This document shows, piece by piece, positions 34,083 through 44,743 of a stretch of DNA of 64,000 nucleotides; positions within the stretch are counted from its first letter, which is position 1; the number at the start of each line of letters is the position of its first letter. A model generated the notes under the pieces. That model had not been told where the DNA came from. It saw only the letters and a list, made by a program, of their open reading frames with translations, and did not search any database. The position numbers and the translations under genes are program-made. Location: NCBI GenBank assembly GCA_963781195.1, contig CAWAEZ010000002.1, positions 248,001 through 312,000 of the forward strand. Reading direction: 5' to 3'. The DNA comes from JAJPKK01 sp963781195 (GTDB lineage: Bacteria; Pseudomonadota; Alphaproteobacteria; Rhizobiales; Xanthobacteraceae).

Positions 34083-34574
34083 GAGCTAAGCGCCAAGGCC
34101 CTTTGTTCTCTCACACACACAAGCCATCTTCGGCGCCGGGGAGCCGCGTGTCATCCAGAAAGCTCGATCCGCACGTCGTCCCGACCGCAGGCCCGGTAGT
34201 CACGCTGCCGCTCCACGACCTGCGCTCATCCTCCGGTCAAGAGATGGCCGCACTTTCGGCCTGGCACCGGATGGTCTCGCCGGTTGCCCGCCTCGCGGCG
34301 GCGACCGAATTCGTGAAGTCGGACTTTCCCGCCGCGCAGCGCGCGACACACTCGGCGACCGCTTCCGTTGAGCAAATCTCCTCGCCGGGTGAATGACAAC
34401 GAGGACAGGGGGCTGCAGCGCAATCTGCGCCTTGCGATCGGCCCGGCGGCGCTTTGCGCGCATCTCAAACGAAGTTCGTGCGCCGTGGTTCCCCAGTGGC
34501 GGCCGGGTTCGCCCGGAACGATCGCCCCCGCGCCATGTTGACTAAGCGGTGGCGTCAACAAAAGGAAACAAACC
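34083..34574. other. intergenic gap upstream of PRC-barrel gene
   Basis: 492 bases. Several frames cross it, but none has both a ribosome-binding site and recognisable sequence. An EcfG-like promoter lies at 34515-34539. Confidence 0.45.
34515..34539 (+). promoter_or_regulatory. EcfG-like promoter, one mismatch
   Basis: GGAAC (34515-34519), 16 nt, TGTT (34536-34539). It lies 35 bp upstream of the PRC-barrel gene at 34575, the same distance as the perfect site before the PRC-barrel gene at 939. Confidence 0.55.
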
Positions 34575-34970
34575 ATGGAGTCGAATCTGCACACGCAGCA
34601 GTCGTTGGAAACGCGGGAAACCCACGCGCTGATCGCCAGCGATAAGGTTGAAGGTACCTCGGTGTATCGCTCGAACGGCGACAAGGTCGGTCGCATCGAG
34701 CGCGTGATGCTCGACAAGCGGAATGGCAAGGTTGCATATGCCGTGATGAGTTTCGGCGGTTTCATGGGCATTGGTGAAGACTACTACCCGCTGCCCTGGT
34801 CGCTTCTGAAATACAACCCGCGGCTCGACGGCTATGAACTCAACGTGAGCGATCAGCAGCTCAAGGGCGCGCCGAAATACTCAGCCCACGAGTCGTGGGA
34901 TTGGAACATGCGCGACCGCGATCGGGCGATCGACGACTATTACAACGTGCCTCCCTATTGGGGAATGTGA
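34575..34970 (+). CDS. cytoplasmic PRC-barrel domain protein
   Basis: A 131-residue PRC-barrel protein without a signal peptide. The barrel covers ~20-95 (DKVEGTSVYRSNGDKVGRIE, then FGGFMGIGEDYYPLPWSLL). The C-terminal extension is rich in Trp, Tyr, Asp and Arg (SWDWNMRDRDRAIDDYYNVP). Proteins of this form are common in rhizobia, often several per genome, with unknown partners. A near-consensus EcfG promoter precedes it, and a strong palindromic hairpin follows. Confidence 0.9.
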   Translation: MESNLHTQQSLETRETHALIASDKVEGTSVYRSNGDKVGRIERVMLDKRNGKVAYAVMSFGGFMGIGEDYYPLPWSLLKYNPRLDGYELNVSDQQLKGAPKYSAHESWDWNMRDRDRAIDDYYNVPPYWGM

Positions 34971-34986
34971 TTTCTTGCGGTGGTTT

Positions 34987-35009
34987 GAGGAGGGGCTTAG
35001 CCCCTCCTC
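34987..35009 (+). terminator. perfect 10-bp hairpin, likely terminator
   Basis: GAGGAGGGGC (34987-34996) and GCCCCTCCTC (35000-35009) with loop TTA, 16 bp after the PRC-barrel stop. There is no long T-tract, so it may stop transcription weakly or stabilise the mRNA 3' end. Confidence 0.6.
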
Positions 35010-35100
35010 GAAGGCGTTGTTTCTCTCCACATCGAAATTCAGTAAAGCTGGCGCCTCCAGCTAATCGCTCCAAGCAATAGAAGTGGGCCGGGAAGCGGTC

Positions 35101-35149
35101 GCGGCAGGCGAGCTGTTGAGACCCGGCGGGTAAAGCGGCAGGTGAGCTG
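35101..35149. repeat. short direct repeat, period 34
   Basis: GCGGCAGGCGAGCTG at 35101 recurs as GCGGCAGGTGAGCTG at 35135. Confidence 0.55.
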
Positions 35150-35187
35150 GGTAAGTCAATCCGGCGGGGTGAACCCACCGGGGAACT

Positions 35188-35403
35188 TCACGACGCTTCG
35201 TCGAGCTGCGGGATTTGATTCGATGCCGGGAACGACTCGACCAGCATGGCATCGTCCTTGCGCCAGCTGTGATTTTGCCGGCAGTAGGGACAGCGGACGA
35301 ACCGTGCGGTGTCGGACATCATATGAAAGCCCGTCCGATCCACGTGAATTCCGGTAGAAAAATTGCGATCCCACATTGGGCAACGCAGCATGACCACGCC
35401 CAT
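35188..35403 (-). CDS. small hypothetical protein with CxxC motif
   Basis: A 71-residue protein with the layout of a small rhizobial family I recall: MLRCPMW..., STGIHVDRTGF, then RCPYCRQNHSWRKDDA. The single Cys near the start and the CPYC pair suggest metal binding, perhaps as a dimer. GAGAGG lies 5 nt upstream of ATG 35403. An EcfG-like site with one mismatch (35445-35470) reads toward it. Function unknown. Confidence 0.6.
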   Translation of the reverse strand: MGVVMLRCPMWDRNFSTGIHVDRTGFHMMSDTARFVRCPYCRQNHSWRKDDAMLVESFPASNQIPQLDEAS

Positions 35404-35444
35404 GGCAGCCTCTCAGGAATCACCCGCGCCCACCGCAGCGTGAA

Positions 35445-35470
35445 AATGCTTTTGCATCCTCGTTTGTTCC
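35445..35470 (-). promoter_or_regulatory. EcfG-like promoter, one mismatch
   Basis: On the minus strand GGAAC (35470-35466), 17 nt, CATT (35448-35445), about 40 bp upstream of the small CxxC protein. Confidence 0.4.
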
Positions 35471-35630
35471 ATGGAGATCGTGCTCCAGGGAGATTGTCAT
35501 TGTGCCCCGCGAGTTCCGCACGGGTCGCCCTTTGCGTGAAGCCGAGGCGGCGGTGCGGAACCAGGATGCCCTTGCCTCTGTTGACGGCCGTGTCCAACCC
35601 GTCGGTTGCCCGATTTGGGAGAGGCCTATC

Positions 35631-36716
35631 TTGCTGGCGCGAACGGAAGAAGCTGTCGTCGTCGATCCGAAAAGTGCCGCGGAATCGGCCGGACTTCGCT
35701 ACGTCTCCGACGAGCAGCCCGGAATTCGCCGCAAGGGGTCCGGCCGCGGCTTTCGTTACGTCGGCCACGACGGCAGGGCGGTGACCGACAAGCAGGTGTT
35801 GCGCCGCATCCGCTCCATCGTCATTCCACCGGCATGGACGGAGGTCTGGATCTGCCGCCATGCCGACGGCCACCTCCAGGCCACCGGCCGCGACGCCAAG
35901 AACCGCAAGCAATATCGCTATCATCCGGCCTTTCGCGAAATCCGCGAGAGCACCAAATACGAGCATATGATGCGTTTCGCGGACGCGCTTCCCCGCATCC
36001 GCGCCAAGGTGCGTCAGCACATGGCCTTGCGCGGGCTTTCCCGCGAGAAGGTGCTGGCAACGGTCGTGCATCTTCTCGAAACCACGCTGATCCGCGTCGG
36101 GAACGACGACTACGCCAAGCAGAACGACAGCTACGGGCTGACCACCCTCAAGAATCGGCACGTCGCCGTGAACGGCGCCCAGCTGCGTTTCCAGTTCAAG
36201 GGCAAGAGCGGCAAGAAGTGGTCGGTCGCCATTCGGGATCGGCGCGTCGCCAAGGTGATCCGCGCGTGCCAGGAGCTGCCGGGTCAGGAGCTCCTGCAGT
36301 ACATCGACGACCAGGGCCGGTCCCAGGACGTGACGTCGGCGGATGTGAATGCCTATCTCCGCGAGATCACCGAAGATGATATCACAGCCAAGGATTTCCG
36401 GACCTGGGCGGGTACCGTGCTGGCGGCGCTTGCGTTGCAAGAGTTGGAGGCGTTCGACAGCGCGGCCAAGGCGAAGAAGAACATCCGCACCGCCATCGAA
36501 CGGGTGGCATCCCGTCTCGGCAACACGCCCACGATCTGCCGCAAGTGCTACGTTCATCCGGAGCTGATCAATTCCTATCTCGACGGGTCGCTGTTGCTCG
36601 ACGTCAAGGCGAAAGCCGAGACCGAACTGCGGGACGACATCGCCGGGATGACCCCGGAAGAGGCCGCCGTCCTGGCGAGCCTGCGCACGCGGCTGGATGC
36701 CAGGGCTGCGGCGTGA
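35631..36716 (+). CDS. DNA topoisomerase IB
   Basis: A ~361-residue type IB topoisomerase of the poxvirus-like bacterial family, which relaxes supercoils through a 3'-phosphotyrosyl intermediate. Conserved parts: GSGRGFRYVGHDGRAVTDKQ, IPPAWTEVWIC, GRDAKNRKQYRYHP, RVGNDDYAKQNDSYGLTTL, DFRTWAGTVLA, and the active-site Tyr in YVHPELINSYLDG. The TTG at 35631 (GGGAGAGG 6 nt upstream) gives the usual length; a GTG at 35502 would add 43 unconserved residues and also has a plausible ribosome-binding site. Such enzymes are often accessory in Hyphomicrobiales and may help under stress. Confidence 0.92.
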   Translation: MLARTEEAVVVDPKSAAESAGLRYVSDEQPGIRRKGSGRGFRYVGHDGRAVTDKQVLRRIRSIVIPPAWTEVWICRHADGHLQATGRDAKNRKQYRYHPAFREIRESTKYEHMMRFADALPRIRAKVRQHMALRGLSREKVLATVVHLLETTLIRVGNDDYAKQNDSYGLTTLKNRHVAVNGAQLRFQFKGKSGKKWSVAIRDRRVAKVIRACQELPGQELLQYIDDQGRSQDVTSADVNAYLREITEDDITAKDFRTWAGTVLAALALQELEAFDSAAKAKKNIRTAIERVASRLGNTPTICRKCYVHPELINSYLDGSLLLDVKAKAETELRDDIAGMTPEEAAVLASLRTRLDARAAA

Positions 36717-36833
36717 AGGTCTCTGTCGAGCGAAGCTCGACGGCACAAATCAAACCCGGATACTCTACCTTAGCGCTTCGTGCCGCGGCGGTGCGATGAC
36801 GGATGCTCGGGAACCTGGCCTCGGGAACTTCGC

Positions 36834-37760
36834 ATGGAGCAGGAAACAGGCGTGCGGCCGGTGCTTCCACGGGGCGGCGCGGGCGGTCTGTCGGATCGGA
36901 CCGTGTCGGCGACGCGGCTGGTTTCCGCGGTCGGGGAATTGCTTGCGCAGACGGCGTCGCGCTGGTCGCAACACAAGGCGTCGCTGCTGGGCGCCGCCCT
37001 GGCCTATTACTCCGTCTTTTCCCTCGGCCCGCTGATGGTCATCGCCATTGCGATTGCCGGATTCGTGTTCGGCAAGGAAGCGGCGCACGGCGAGGTTGCG
37101 GTCCAGTTGCACGATTTGTTGGGCGGCGCCGGCTCGCAGGCCGCCGAATCGATGCTCGCGGCCGCAGGACGCCCGCGCAGCGGCATGCTGGCGGCCACGA
37201 TCGGTGTCGCGACATTGATCTTCGCGGCGGTCGCCATCGTCTACGCCCTCAAGGAAGCGCTCAACACGGTCTGGGACGTGACGGCGCCCCCCTCGGGCGG
37301 GATGTGGTCGCTGGTGCGCGGCTACGCGGCCTCGCTCGTCGGCGTCCTCGCAGTCGGGTTCCTGCTGCTCGCCTCTCTGCTGGTGACGACGGTCGTGGCG
37401 GCCGGGACGGGCGTTGTGAGCCCCTGGCTGCCATCCGGCGCCCTGCATGCGGCGAATTTCGTCGTCTCTCTCGTCATCGTGAGCACCCTGTTCGCCATGA
37501 TGTTCAAGTGGCTACCGGATACGGAGATCGAATGGCGCGACGTCTGGGTCGGTGCCATTCTCACCGCCGTGCTGTTCGAAATCGGAAAGGTGCTGATCGG
37601 GTTTTACGTCGGCAGGCAGGCACTTGAATCGACCTATGGTGCCGCTTCTTCGATCGTGGTGCTGCTGATCTGGGTCTATTACAACGCGCAGCTCGTACTG
37701 GCGGGGGCGGAATTCACCCGGGCCTATGCGGAGGCCCACGGCTCGCGGGCGGACGGGTAG
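36834..37760 (+). CDS. YihY/BrkB family inner-membrane protein
   Basis: A 308-residue YihY/virulence factor BrkB protein with about six transmembrane helices. Typical segments are HKASLLGAALAYYSVFSLGP near the start, IVYALKEALNTVWDV, WLPDTEIEWRDVWVGA and LIWVYYNAQLVLAGAEFTRA near the end. The family was once called RNase BN in error; its transport or other role is unclear. ATG 36834 is used; the frame extends upstream to 36780. It converges on katE. Confidence 0.92.
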   Translation: MEQETGVRPVLPRGGAGGLSDRTVSATRLVSAVGELLAQTASRWSQHKASLLGAALAYYSVFSLGPLMVIAIAIAGFVFGKEAAHGEVAVQLHDLLGGAGSQAAESMLAAAGRPRSGMLAATIGVATLIFAAVAIVYALKEALNTVWDVTAPPSGGMWSLVRGYAASLVGVLAVGFLLLASLLVTTVVAAGTGVVSPWLPSGALHAANFVVSLVIVSTLFAMMFKWLPDTEIEWRDVWVGAILTAVLFEIGKVLIGFYVGRQALESTYGAASSIVVLLIWVYYNAQLVLAGAEFTRAYAEAHGSRADG

Positions 37761-37818
37761 CGCCGCAGAGCGACCGGGCGGGAGAGCTCCGGATCGCTCT
37801 GCTCTGCTCCCTGCGGGA

Positions 37819-39945
<2,127 letters not shown>

Positions 39946-40019
39946 GAAGTTCTCCGAGTATGTCAGGCGGTCGGAGGCTCACTGCCATCAGGACGCCCTA
40001 AATCACCCCCGGCATCGAA

Positions 40020-40044
40020 AGCGACGAATGGAGGGAATCGTTCC
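40020..40044 (-). promoter_or_regulatory. EcfG-like promoter upstream of katE, one mismatch
   Basis: On the minus strand GGAAC (40044-40040), 16 nt, CGCT (40023-40020). It is a weaker candidate than the perfect sites. Confidence 0.4.
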
Positions 40045-40101
40045 GGCTCCCTGCTTGATTTGCAGGGAGCGCAGCGCTCCCTCGCGCCGTCGGGGCGCGG
40101 C

Positions 40102-40184
40102 GATGCATGAAGAAGGCGATGCATGAAGAGCGGGATGTATGACGAACGGGTATGAAGAACAGGGATGTGTGAAGAACAGGATTG
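40102..40184. repeat. degenerate tandem repeat, period about 16, five copies
   Basis: Units of the form GATGCATGAAGAAGGC, GATGCATGAAGAGCGG, GATGTATGACGAACGG, a shorter GTATGAAGAACAGG and GATGTGTGAAGAACAGG run head to tail between katE and the next gene. Confidence 0.8.
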
Positions 40185-40226
40185 TCCAGGCTTCGGCGCG
40201 GGGGGCGACCTATTTTTGCGGCCGGT

Positions 40227-40439
40227 TCACGCCCGCTGCACGGCAACCCGATAGATCTCGCCCGGGGAAGCGAGAACCAGCCAGCACTCGCGGCTGTAAT
40301 CGTAAGCGGCGTTGCCGAACTGGCGTTCGATCCAGTCCTGTGCGGTACCCCGCGCCTCCCCCTCGTCGGAGAAGCCGCCGGCGATGGTCGAAACGTTGGC
40401 CTGATCGGTGTAGCAAACGATCTCGAACATGGGGCACAT
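40227..40439 (-). CDS. small hypothetical protein
   Basis: A ~70-residue protein beginning near MCPMFEIVCYTD, with EARGTAQDWIERQFGNAAYDY and a C-terminal SPGEIYRVAVQRA. The length, balanced composition and Trp/Tyr content look like a real small cytoplasmic protein, but I do not recognise a family. Starts at 40505, 40439 and 40430 are possible; none has a clear ribosome-binding site. Confidence 0.5.
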   Translation of the reverse strand: MCPMFEIVCYTDQANVSTIAGGFSDEGEARGTAQDWIERQFGNAAYDYSRECWLVLASPGEIYRVAVQRA

Positions 40440-40682
40440 CTTCAGGATGCTGGCGGCGCTGAGCGATCCAGCGATCCGCAAATGGGAAAGCCGCAGCGCG
40501 CGCATTACCGCACAGGGCAGGGGGTGTGTAAAGGCTGGCCGCGCTCGACTTACGCAACATGATCGTGCGCTGCCGCAAAGCGGGTTCGATATAGTATCCG
40601 CATAACATGGATATGACTTTTATTTTGCCGCGGATCGTCGCCCGACACCCCTCGATTTCTCATCTCCAAGAAGGCAAACGCT

Positions 40683-42524
40683 TCATGCAGGGTGCCGCGC
40701 CTCCCGCTTGGAGGCCACGCTTTCTCGCCCATGGCCGGAGCGTTTTTCCGCCGGTTTCTCGGCCTCCCAGAGGTTTTTAGCGGAATTGATGAGTGCGACA
40801 TGGGAGAACGCCTGCGGGAAGTTGCCGACCAATCGGCGTTGCCGGGTGTCGTATTCCTCGGCGAGAAGTCCGAGATCGTTGCGCAGCGCGAGCAGCCGGT
40901 CGAACAGCGCGCGGGCTTTGTCCCGTCGGCCGATCAGGATCAGGTTGTCGACCATCCAGAAGCTGCAGGCGAGAAACGCCCCCTCGTGGCCGGACAGCCC
41001 GTCCACATTGTCCTCGGTGCGGTAGCGCAGGATCAGGCCGTTTTCCGTGAGCCCGCGCTCGACCGCATCCACGGTCGACTTCACCCGCGGATCGGATGGC
41101 GGGAGAAAGCCGACCAACGGGATGAGCAGTGCGCTCGCGTCGAGTGCGGTGGAGCCGTAGCTTTGAACGAAGGAGCCGAGCGTGGCGTCGTAGCCCTTCT
41201 CACACACTTGTTGATGGATGTGGTCCCGCAGCACGCGCCATTCTTCGAGCGGGCCGGTAAAGCCGAAGCGTTCCACACTTTTGATGGCGCGGTCGAACGC
41301 GACCCAGGCCATCACCTTCGAATAGGTGAAATGACGGCGGCCGCCGCGCACTTCCCAGATACCCTCGTCAGGCTCGTCCCAGACGGTGGCGAGATGCGCC
41401 ACCAGCGCACATTGCAGGTCCCAGTCGCCGTATTCCTGATCGAGCCCGGCGAGACTCGCTTGAAACAGCGCATCCATGACCTCGCCATAGATATCGATCT
41501 GAAATTGCCCTGCTGCGGCATTGCCGAGCCGCACCGGGCGGGAGCCTTCGTAGCCCGGGAGCCAGCCGACGAGCCCTTCATCGAGTCGGCGCTCGCCGGC
41601 GATGCCGTACATGATCTGGACTTGCGCGGGATCGCCGGCCACGGCCCGGCGCAGCCAGGCCCGCCACGCCGACGCCTCCTCGTGAAATCCGGAGCTCATG
41701 AGGGCGATCAGGGTGAACGTCGCGTCGCGGAGCCAGCAGAAGCGATAGTCCCAGTTGCGCTCGCCGCCGAGGGTTTCGGGCAATGAGGTGGTGGGCGCCG
41801 CCACGATGCCGCCGGTGGGATGATAGGTGAGTGCTTTGAGGGTGATTGCCGACCGCATCACGTCTTCGGAGCACTTGCCCCGCCGACGGCATTGGCGGGC
41901 CCATCGTTTCCATGCCGCTTCCGTGGCCTCCAAGGCCTCCAGCGGATCGATGGCAGGCGGCGGCGCCTGATACGACGCGCCATAGCGCAGGGAGAACGTG
42001 ACGGTGTCTCCGCCGGCCACGGTGAATTCGCCGCGGTGCCGATAGCCGTCCGCTTCCAGCGCTATGTCGGCATGCAATACCACCATGTCGGGCCCGGCAA
42101 TGGCTTTGAGGGTGTTCTCGCCCAGCCGGGTGATCCAGGGCACGATGCGGCCATAGCCGAAGCGAAGCACGAAGTCGGTTTGCATTCGAACCTGGCCATG
42201 GAGGCCGCGGACGATGCGGATCAGATGACTGGTGCCATGGGATCGCAGGGGCATGAAATCGATGAGCGTGACGACCCCGCCCGCAACCTGGAATTCGGTT
42301 TCCAGGATCATGGTGTCGCCGCGGTAGCGGCGGCTCACCCGATAGTCCGCATCCGCCGGGGCGACGCTCCAATGTCCGTTTTCAGCGTCGCCGAGCAGCG
42401 CTGCAAAGACCGCTTCGGAATCGAAGCGCGGCCAGCACAACCAGTCGATCGAGCCGTCGCGCCCGACCAGCGCGGCGGTCTCGCAATCGCCGAGCATCCC
42501 ATAATCTTCGATCGGTTTTGCCAT
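40683..42524 (-). CDS. glycoside hydrolase family 15 protein
   Basis: A 613-residue GH15 (glucoamylase/trehalase-like) enzyme. The N-terminal beta-sandwich starts with PIEDYGMLGDCETAALVGRD and GSIDWLCWPRFDS. The (alpha/alpha)6 barrel contains GGERNWDYRFCWLRDATFTL, GLVGWLPGYEGSRPVRLGNA and QIDIYGEVMDAL, which carry substrate-binding and one catalytic acid; the second lies near GLLAEEYD. It hydrolyses alpha-glucosides, possibly trehalose, which would fit osmotic stress. A perfect EcfG promoter (42560-42585) lies 35 bp upstream of ATG 42524. Confidence 0.94.
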   Translation of the reverse strand: MAKPIEDYGMLGDCETAALVGRDGSIDWLCWPRFDSEAVFAALLGDAENGHWSVAPADADYRVSRRYRGDTMILETEFQVAGGVVTLIDFMPLRSHGTSHLIRIVRGLHGQVRMQTDFVLRFGYGRIVPWITRLGENTLKAIAGPDMVVLHADIALEADGYRHRGEFTVAGGDTVTFSLRYGASYQAPPPAIDPLEALEATEAAWKRWARQCRRRGKCSEDVMRSAITLKALTYHPTGGIVAAPTTSLPETLGGERNWDYRFCWLRDATFTLIALMSSGFHEEASAWRAWLRRAVAGDPAQVQIMYGIAGERRLDEGLVGWLPGYEGSRPVRLGNAAAGQFQIDIYGEVMDALFQASLAGLDQEYGDWDLQCALVAHLATVWDEPDEGIWEVRGGRRHFTYSKVMAWVAFDRAIKSVERFGFTGPLEEWRVLRDHIHQQVCEKGYDATLGSFVQSYGSTALDASALLIPLVGFLPPSDPRVKSTVDAVERGLTENGLILRYRTEDNVDGLSGHEGAFLACSFWMVDNLILIGRRDKARALFDRLLALRNDLGLLAEEYDTRQRRLVGNFPQAFSHVALINSAKNLWEAEKPAEKRSGHGRESVASKREARHPA

Positions 42525-42559
42525 ATCCCGCGTATTGCTGACGGCCCCCAAGGACCCGC

Positions 42560-42585
42560 AACGCGCGCCCCCCGGAACCGGTTCC
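42560..42585 (-). promoter_or_regulatory. EcfG-type promoter, perfect match
   Basis: On the minus strand GGAAC (42585-42581), 17 nt, CGTT (42563-42560), 35 bp upstream of the GH15 gene. The -35 element lies in a palindrome GGAACCGGTTCC. Confidence 0.8.
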
Positions 42586-42694
42586 CGCCACCCCCCTCGA
42601 TCGTTCTGCGGAAACGCCCGGTCGACAGGTGAACCGCAGGCGGGGCGGGGCGTTCTCACGACGGCAAGTCATTACAGAACAAAGGGCGGACAGG

Positions 42695-43354
42695 ATGCGA
42701 AGCGCAGCAATGATTGCAGTGGTGGGGATGACGGTGGCGTCGTGGGGCCAGCCGAGCCTGTGGGCGGCGGGCGCCACAGATCCTGCTGCTCCGGCAGGAG
42801 ATGTGCGAGGCGAAGAGTCGTTGCGCTCGCCCGAGGCATTCTCGAGCATTCCCGATCGCGGTGCGCGGTCGCGGGCCCTGTTCACCGAGGCGGCAAAGGT
42901 CATCACCAGCCCGCGCTGCATGAATTGCCACCCCGCCGGGGATAGCCCGCACCAGGGCGACGACCGCCACATCCATCAGCCCACGGCGCTTCGCGGCCCA
43001 AGCGATTCCGGTGTGGCCGGCTTGCCCTGCGCCTCATGCCATACCGACAAGAATTTTACCCTGTCGGTCGGGGCGGCGTCCTATCAGAGCATTCCGGGTC
43101 ATCCGCGATGGGCGCTCGCTCCGATCGAGATGGCGTGGCAGGGCAAGACGATCGGAGAGATCTGCCGCCAGCTCAAGGATCCCGCGCGCAATGGCGGTCG
43201 CGATCTTGCGCTGCTTCATGAGCATATGGCGAAGGACGATCTGGTCGCCTGGGGTTGGCGTCCCGGCGCCGGCCGGCGCCCGGCCCCGGGAAGTCAGGAG
43301 CTCTTCGGCACCATCATCCAGGCGTGGATCGACACCGGCGCTGAATGCCCGTGA
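42695..43354 (+). CDS. exported diheme cytochrome c-like protein
   Basis: A 219-residue exported protein with a signal peptide (hydrophobic ~5-25) and two c-type heme sites: CMNCH (75-79) and CASCH (112-116). His and Met residues between them could be axial ligands. Spacing and sequence resemble proteins often annotated as isoquinoline 1-oxidoreductase subunit, which pair with aldehyde or isoquinoline dehydrogenases, but no such partner is nearby. It probably transfers electrons in the periplasm. ATG 42695 is used; an upstream frame reaches 42629. Confidence 0.85.
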   Translation: MRSAAMIAVVGMTVASWGQPSLWAAGATDPAAPAGDVRGEESLRSPEAFSSIPDRGARSRALFTEAAKVITSPRCMNCHPAGDSPHQGDDRHIHQPTALRGPSDSGVAGLPCASCHTDKNFTLSVGAASYQSIPGHPRWALAPIEMAWQGKTIGEICRQLKDPARNGGRDLALLHEHMAKDDLVAWGWRPGAGRRPAPGSQELFGTIIQAWIDTGAECP

Positions 43355-43373
43355 TGCTCTCTGTGCACTGACC

Positions 43374-44612
43374 TCATGAGATGCCGCTCCGACCGAGCTG
43401 ATCGCCTGTCGTGCTTTCGGCCGTGCTGCGTCTCAGCGCGGCAATGAAAGGCAGGCTGGAGGCGGCACATCCCGCCATCACCCAGAACCCTCCCGCGCCG
43501 AATCGGCCGTAGAGGGTCCCTGACGCGAGGGTAACGAGAGCAGTCGCCGCGCCCACCGCAAGCGTGCCGTAGATCGCCTGGGCGGTCGCGGCAAGTCCCG
43601 CGGGTACCAGTTTTGCGATGAGGCGCATGCAGGCGAGGTGCAGGAGCGCGAAGCTCAGCCCGTGCAGCGGCTCGCTGAACGCCATTGCCACGACGTTCGC
43701 CGTCAAGGCCATGACCGACCAGCGCAGCGTCGCGGCGAACGCGGAGATCGCCATCGCTATTGCCGGGCCGAACCGGTCGAGCAGCGGCGGGCCAGCCAGC
43801 ACGAAGACCAACACCTCCGAGGCTACCGATTCCGACCACAGGACGCTCGCGGTCAACGGCGATATTCCCGCGGCCTTCCAGCGGATCATGGCGAAGGCGT
43901 CGTGCATCGCGTGGCTGCCGAGCACGAGCGCCGCGATTACCAGCAACAGCCAGAACGAGCGCAGGCGGAGCAGCCGGTGAAGCGAAGCACCGGCGCCGGC
44001 TTCGGCTCGCGTCGAGGCGGGACGGCTTGCCAGCACGAACGGCGCGGCGCATGCCACGGCCACCAGCAGCGCGGAACTGCCCCAGATGATCGCGTTGTAT
44101 CCGGTGGCTGCGATCGCCTCACCGGCGAGGAGCGAACCGACGATGAATGCCGCCGAGCCGGCGCCGCGCACCCATCCGTATTCGAAACGCCACCCCGGCC
44201 CCTTCGACGGTCCAGCCGCGCGGAGCGAAAGAGCGTCGGCAATCGTCGTCAACGGCGCCAGCGCTGCGGCATAGGCGACGCTGACCGTGAGCAACAGCCA
44301 AAACGAGCGGGCCGGCAGGAAGCCGAGACCACACAGCGCGGCAACCAGCGCGCACGCCGCGAGCACGGCGCGTAGCGCGCTCAGGAGATCCGCGACCCGG
44401 CCGGCCAGCGGCCCCGAAACCAGCCGGATCAAGATGCTCGCCGCCAGAACCACCCCTATTTCCTGAGCCTGCAGGCCGCGCGCCTGGAGCAGCGTGGGCA
44501 GGAAGGGCGACATGATGCCGAAACCGCCATAGAGCGTCGTGTAGAGCACCACGTAGGGAAAGAAGGCGCGGCCGTCGAAGACCCGCGGCGCGGTGGGCGG
44601 GATGCTGACCAT
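43374..44612 (-). CDS. MFS transporter
   Basis: A 412-residue major facilitator with about twelve transmembrane helices, of the MFS_1-like/3-phenylpropionate-permease-like branch: FFPYVVLYTTLYGGFGIMSP near the start, and QEIGVVLAASILIRLVSGP around helices 2-3. The centre has a short basic loop (RPASTRAEAGAG). The substrate cannot be deduced. ATG 44612 is used; the frame extends to 44729. It is the first of three MFS genes within 5 kb and diverges from the second. Confidence 0.9.
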   Translation of the reverse strand: MVSIPPTAPRVFDGRAFFPYVVLYTTLYGGFGIMSPFLPTLLQARGLQAQEIGVVLAASILIRLVSGPLAGRVADLLSALRAVLAACALVAALCGLGFLPARSFWLLLTVSVAYAAALAPLTTIADALSLRAAGPSKGPGWRFEYGWVRGAGSAAFIVGSLLAGEAIAATGYNAIIWGSSALLVAVACAAPFVLASRPASTRAEAGAGASLHRLLRLRSFWLLLVIAALVLGSHAMHDAFAMIRWKAAGISPLTASVLWSESVASEVLVFVLAGPPLLDRFGPAIAMAISAFAATLRWSVMALTANVVAMAFSEPLHGLSFALLHLACMRLIAKLVPAGLAATAQAIYGTLAVGAATALVTLASGTLYGRFGAGGFWVMAGCAASSLPFIAALRRSTAESTTGDQLGRSGIS

Positions 44613-44688
44613 GCGTTTCGGGTCTCTGATGGAGCGGGGGTCGCTCCTGGCGAAAGTGGTAACGCGGTCGAGCCGTAATGGGGTGCGC

Positions 44689-44713
44689 GGAACCCGGGCG
44701 TGCGGAGCGCGTT
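44689..44713 (+). promoter_or_regulatory. EcfG-type promoter, perfect match
   Basis: GGAAC (44689-44693), 16 nt, CGTT (44710-44713), 30 bp upstream of the MFS gene at 44744 and reading toward it. Confidence 0.75.
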
Positions 44714-44743
44714 GGGCCCTCATTCGCACAACCGGGAAGTTGA

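Noticed and set aside
34103..34396. 97-codon plus-strand frame before the PRC-barrel gene
   Set aside because: TTG start without ribosome-binding site and no recognisable domain; too weak to call.
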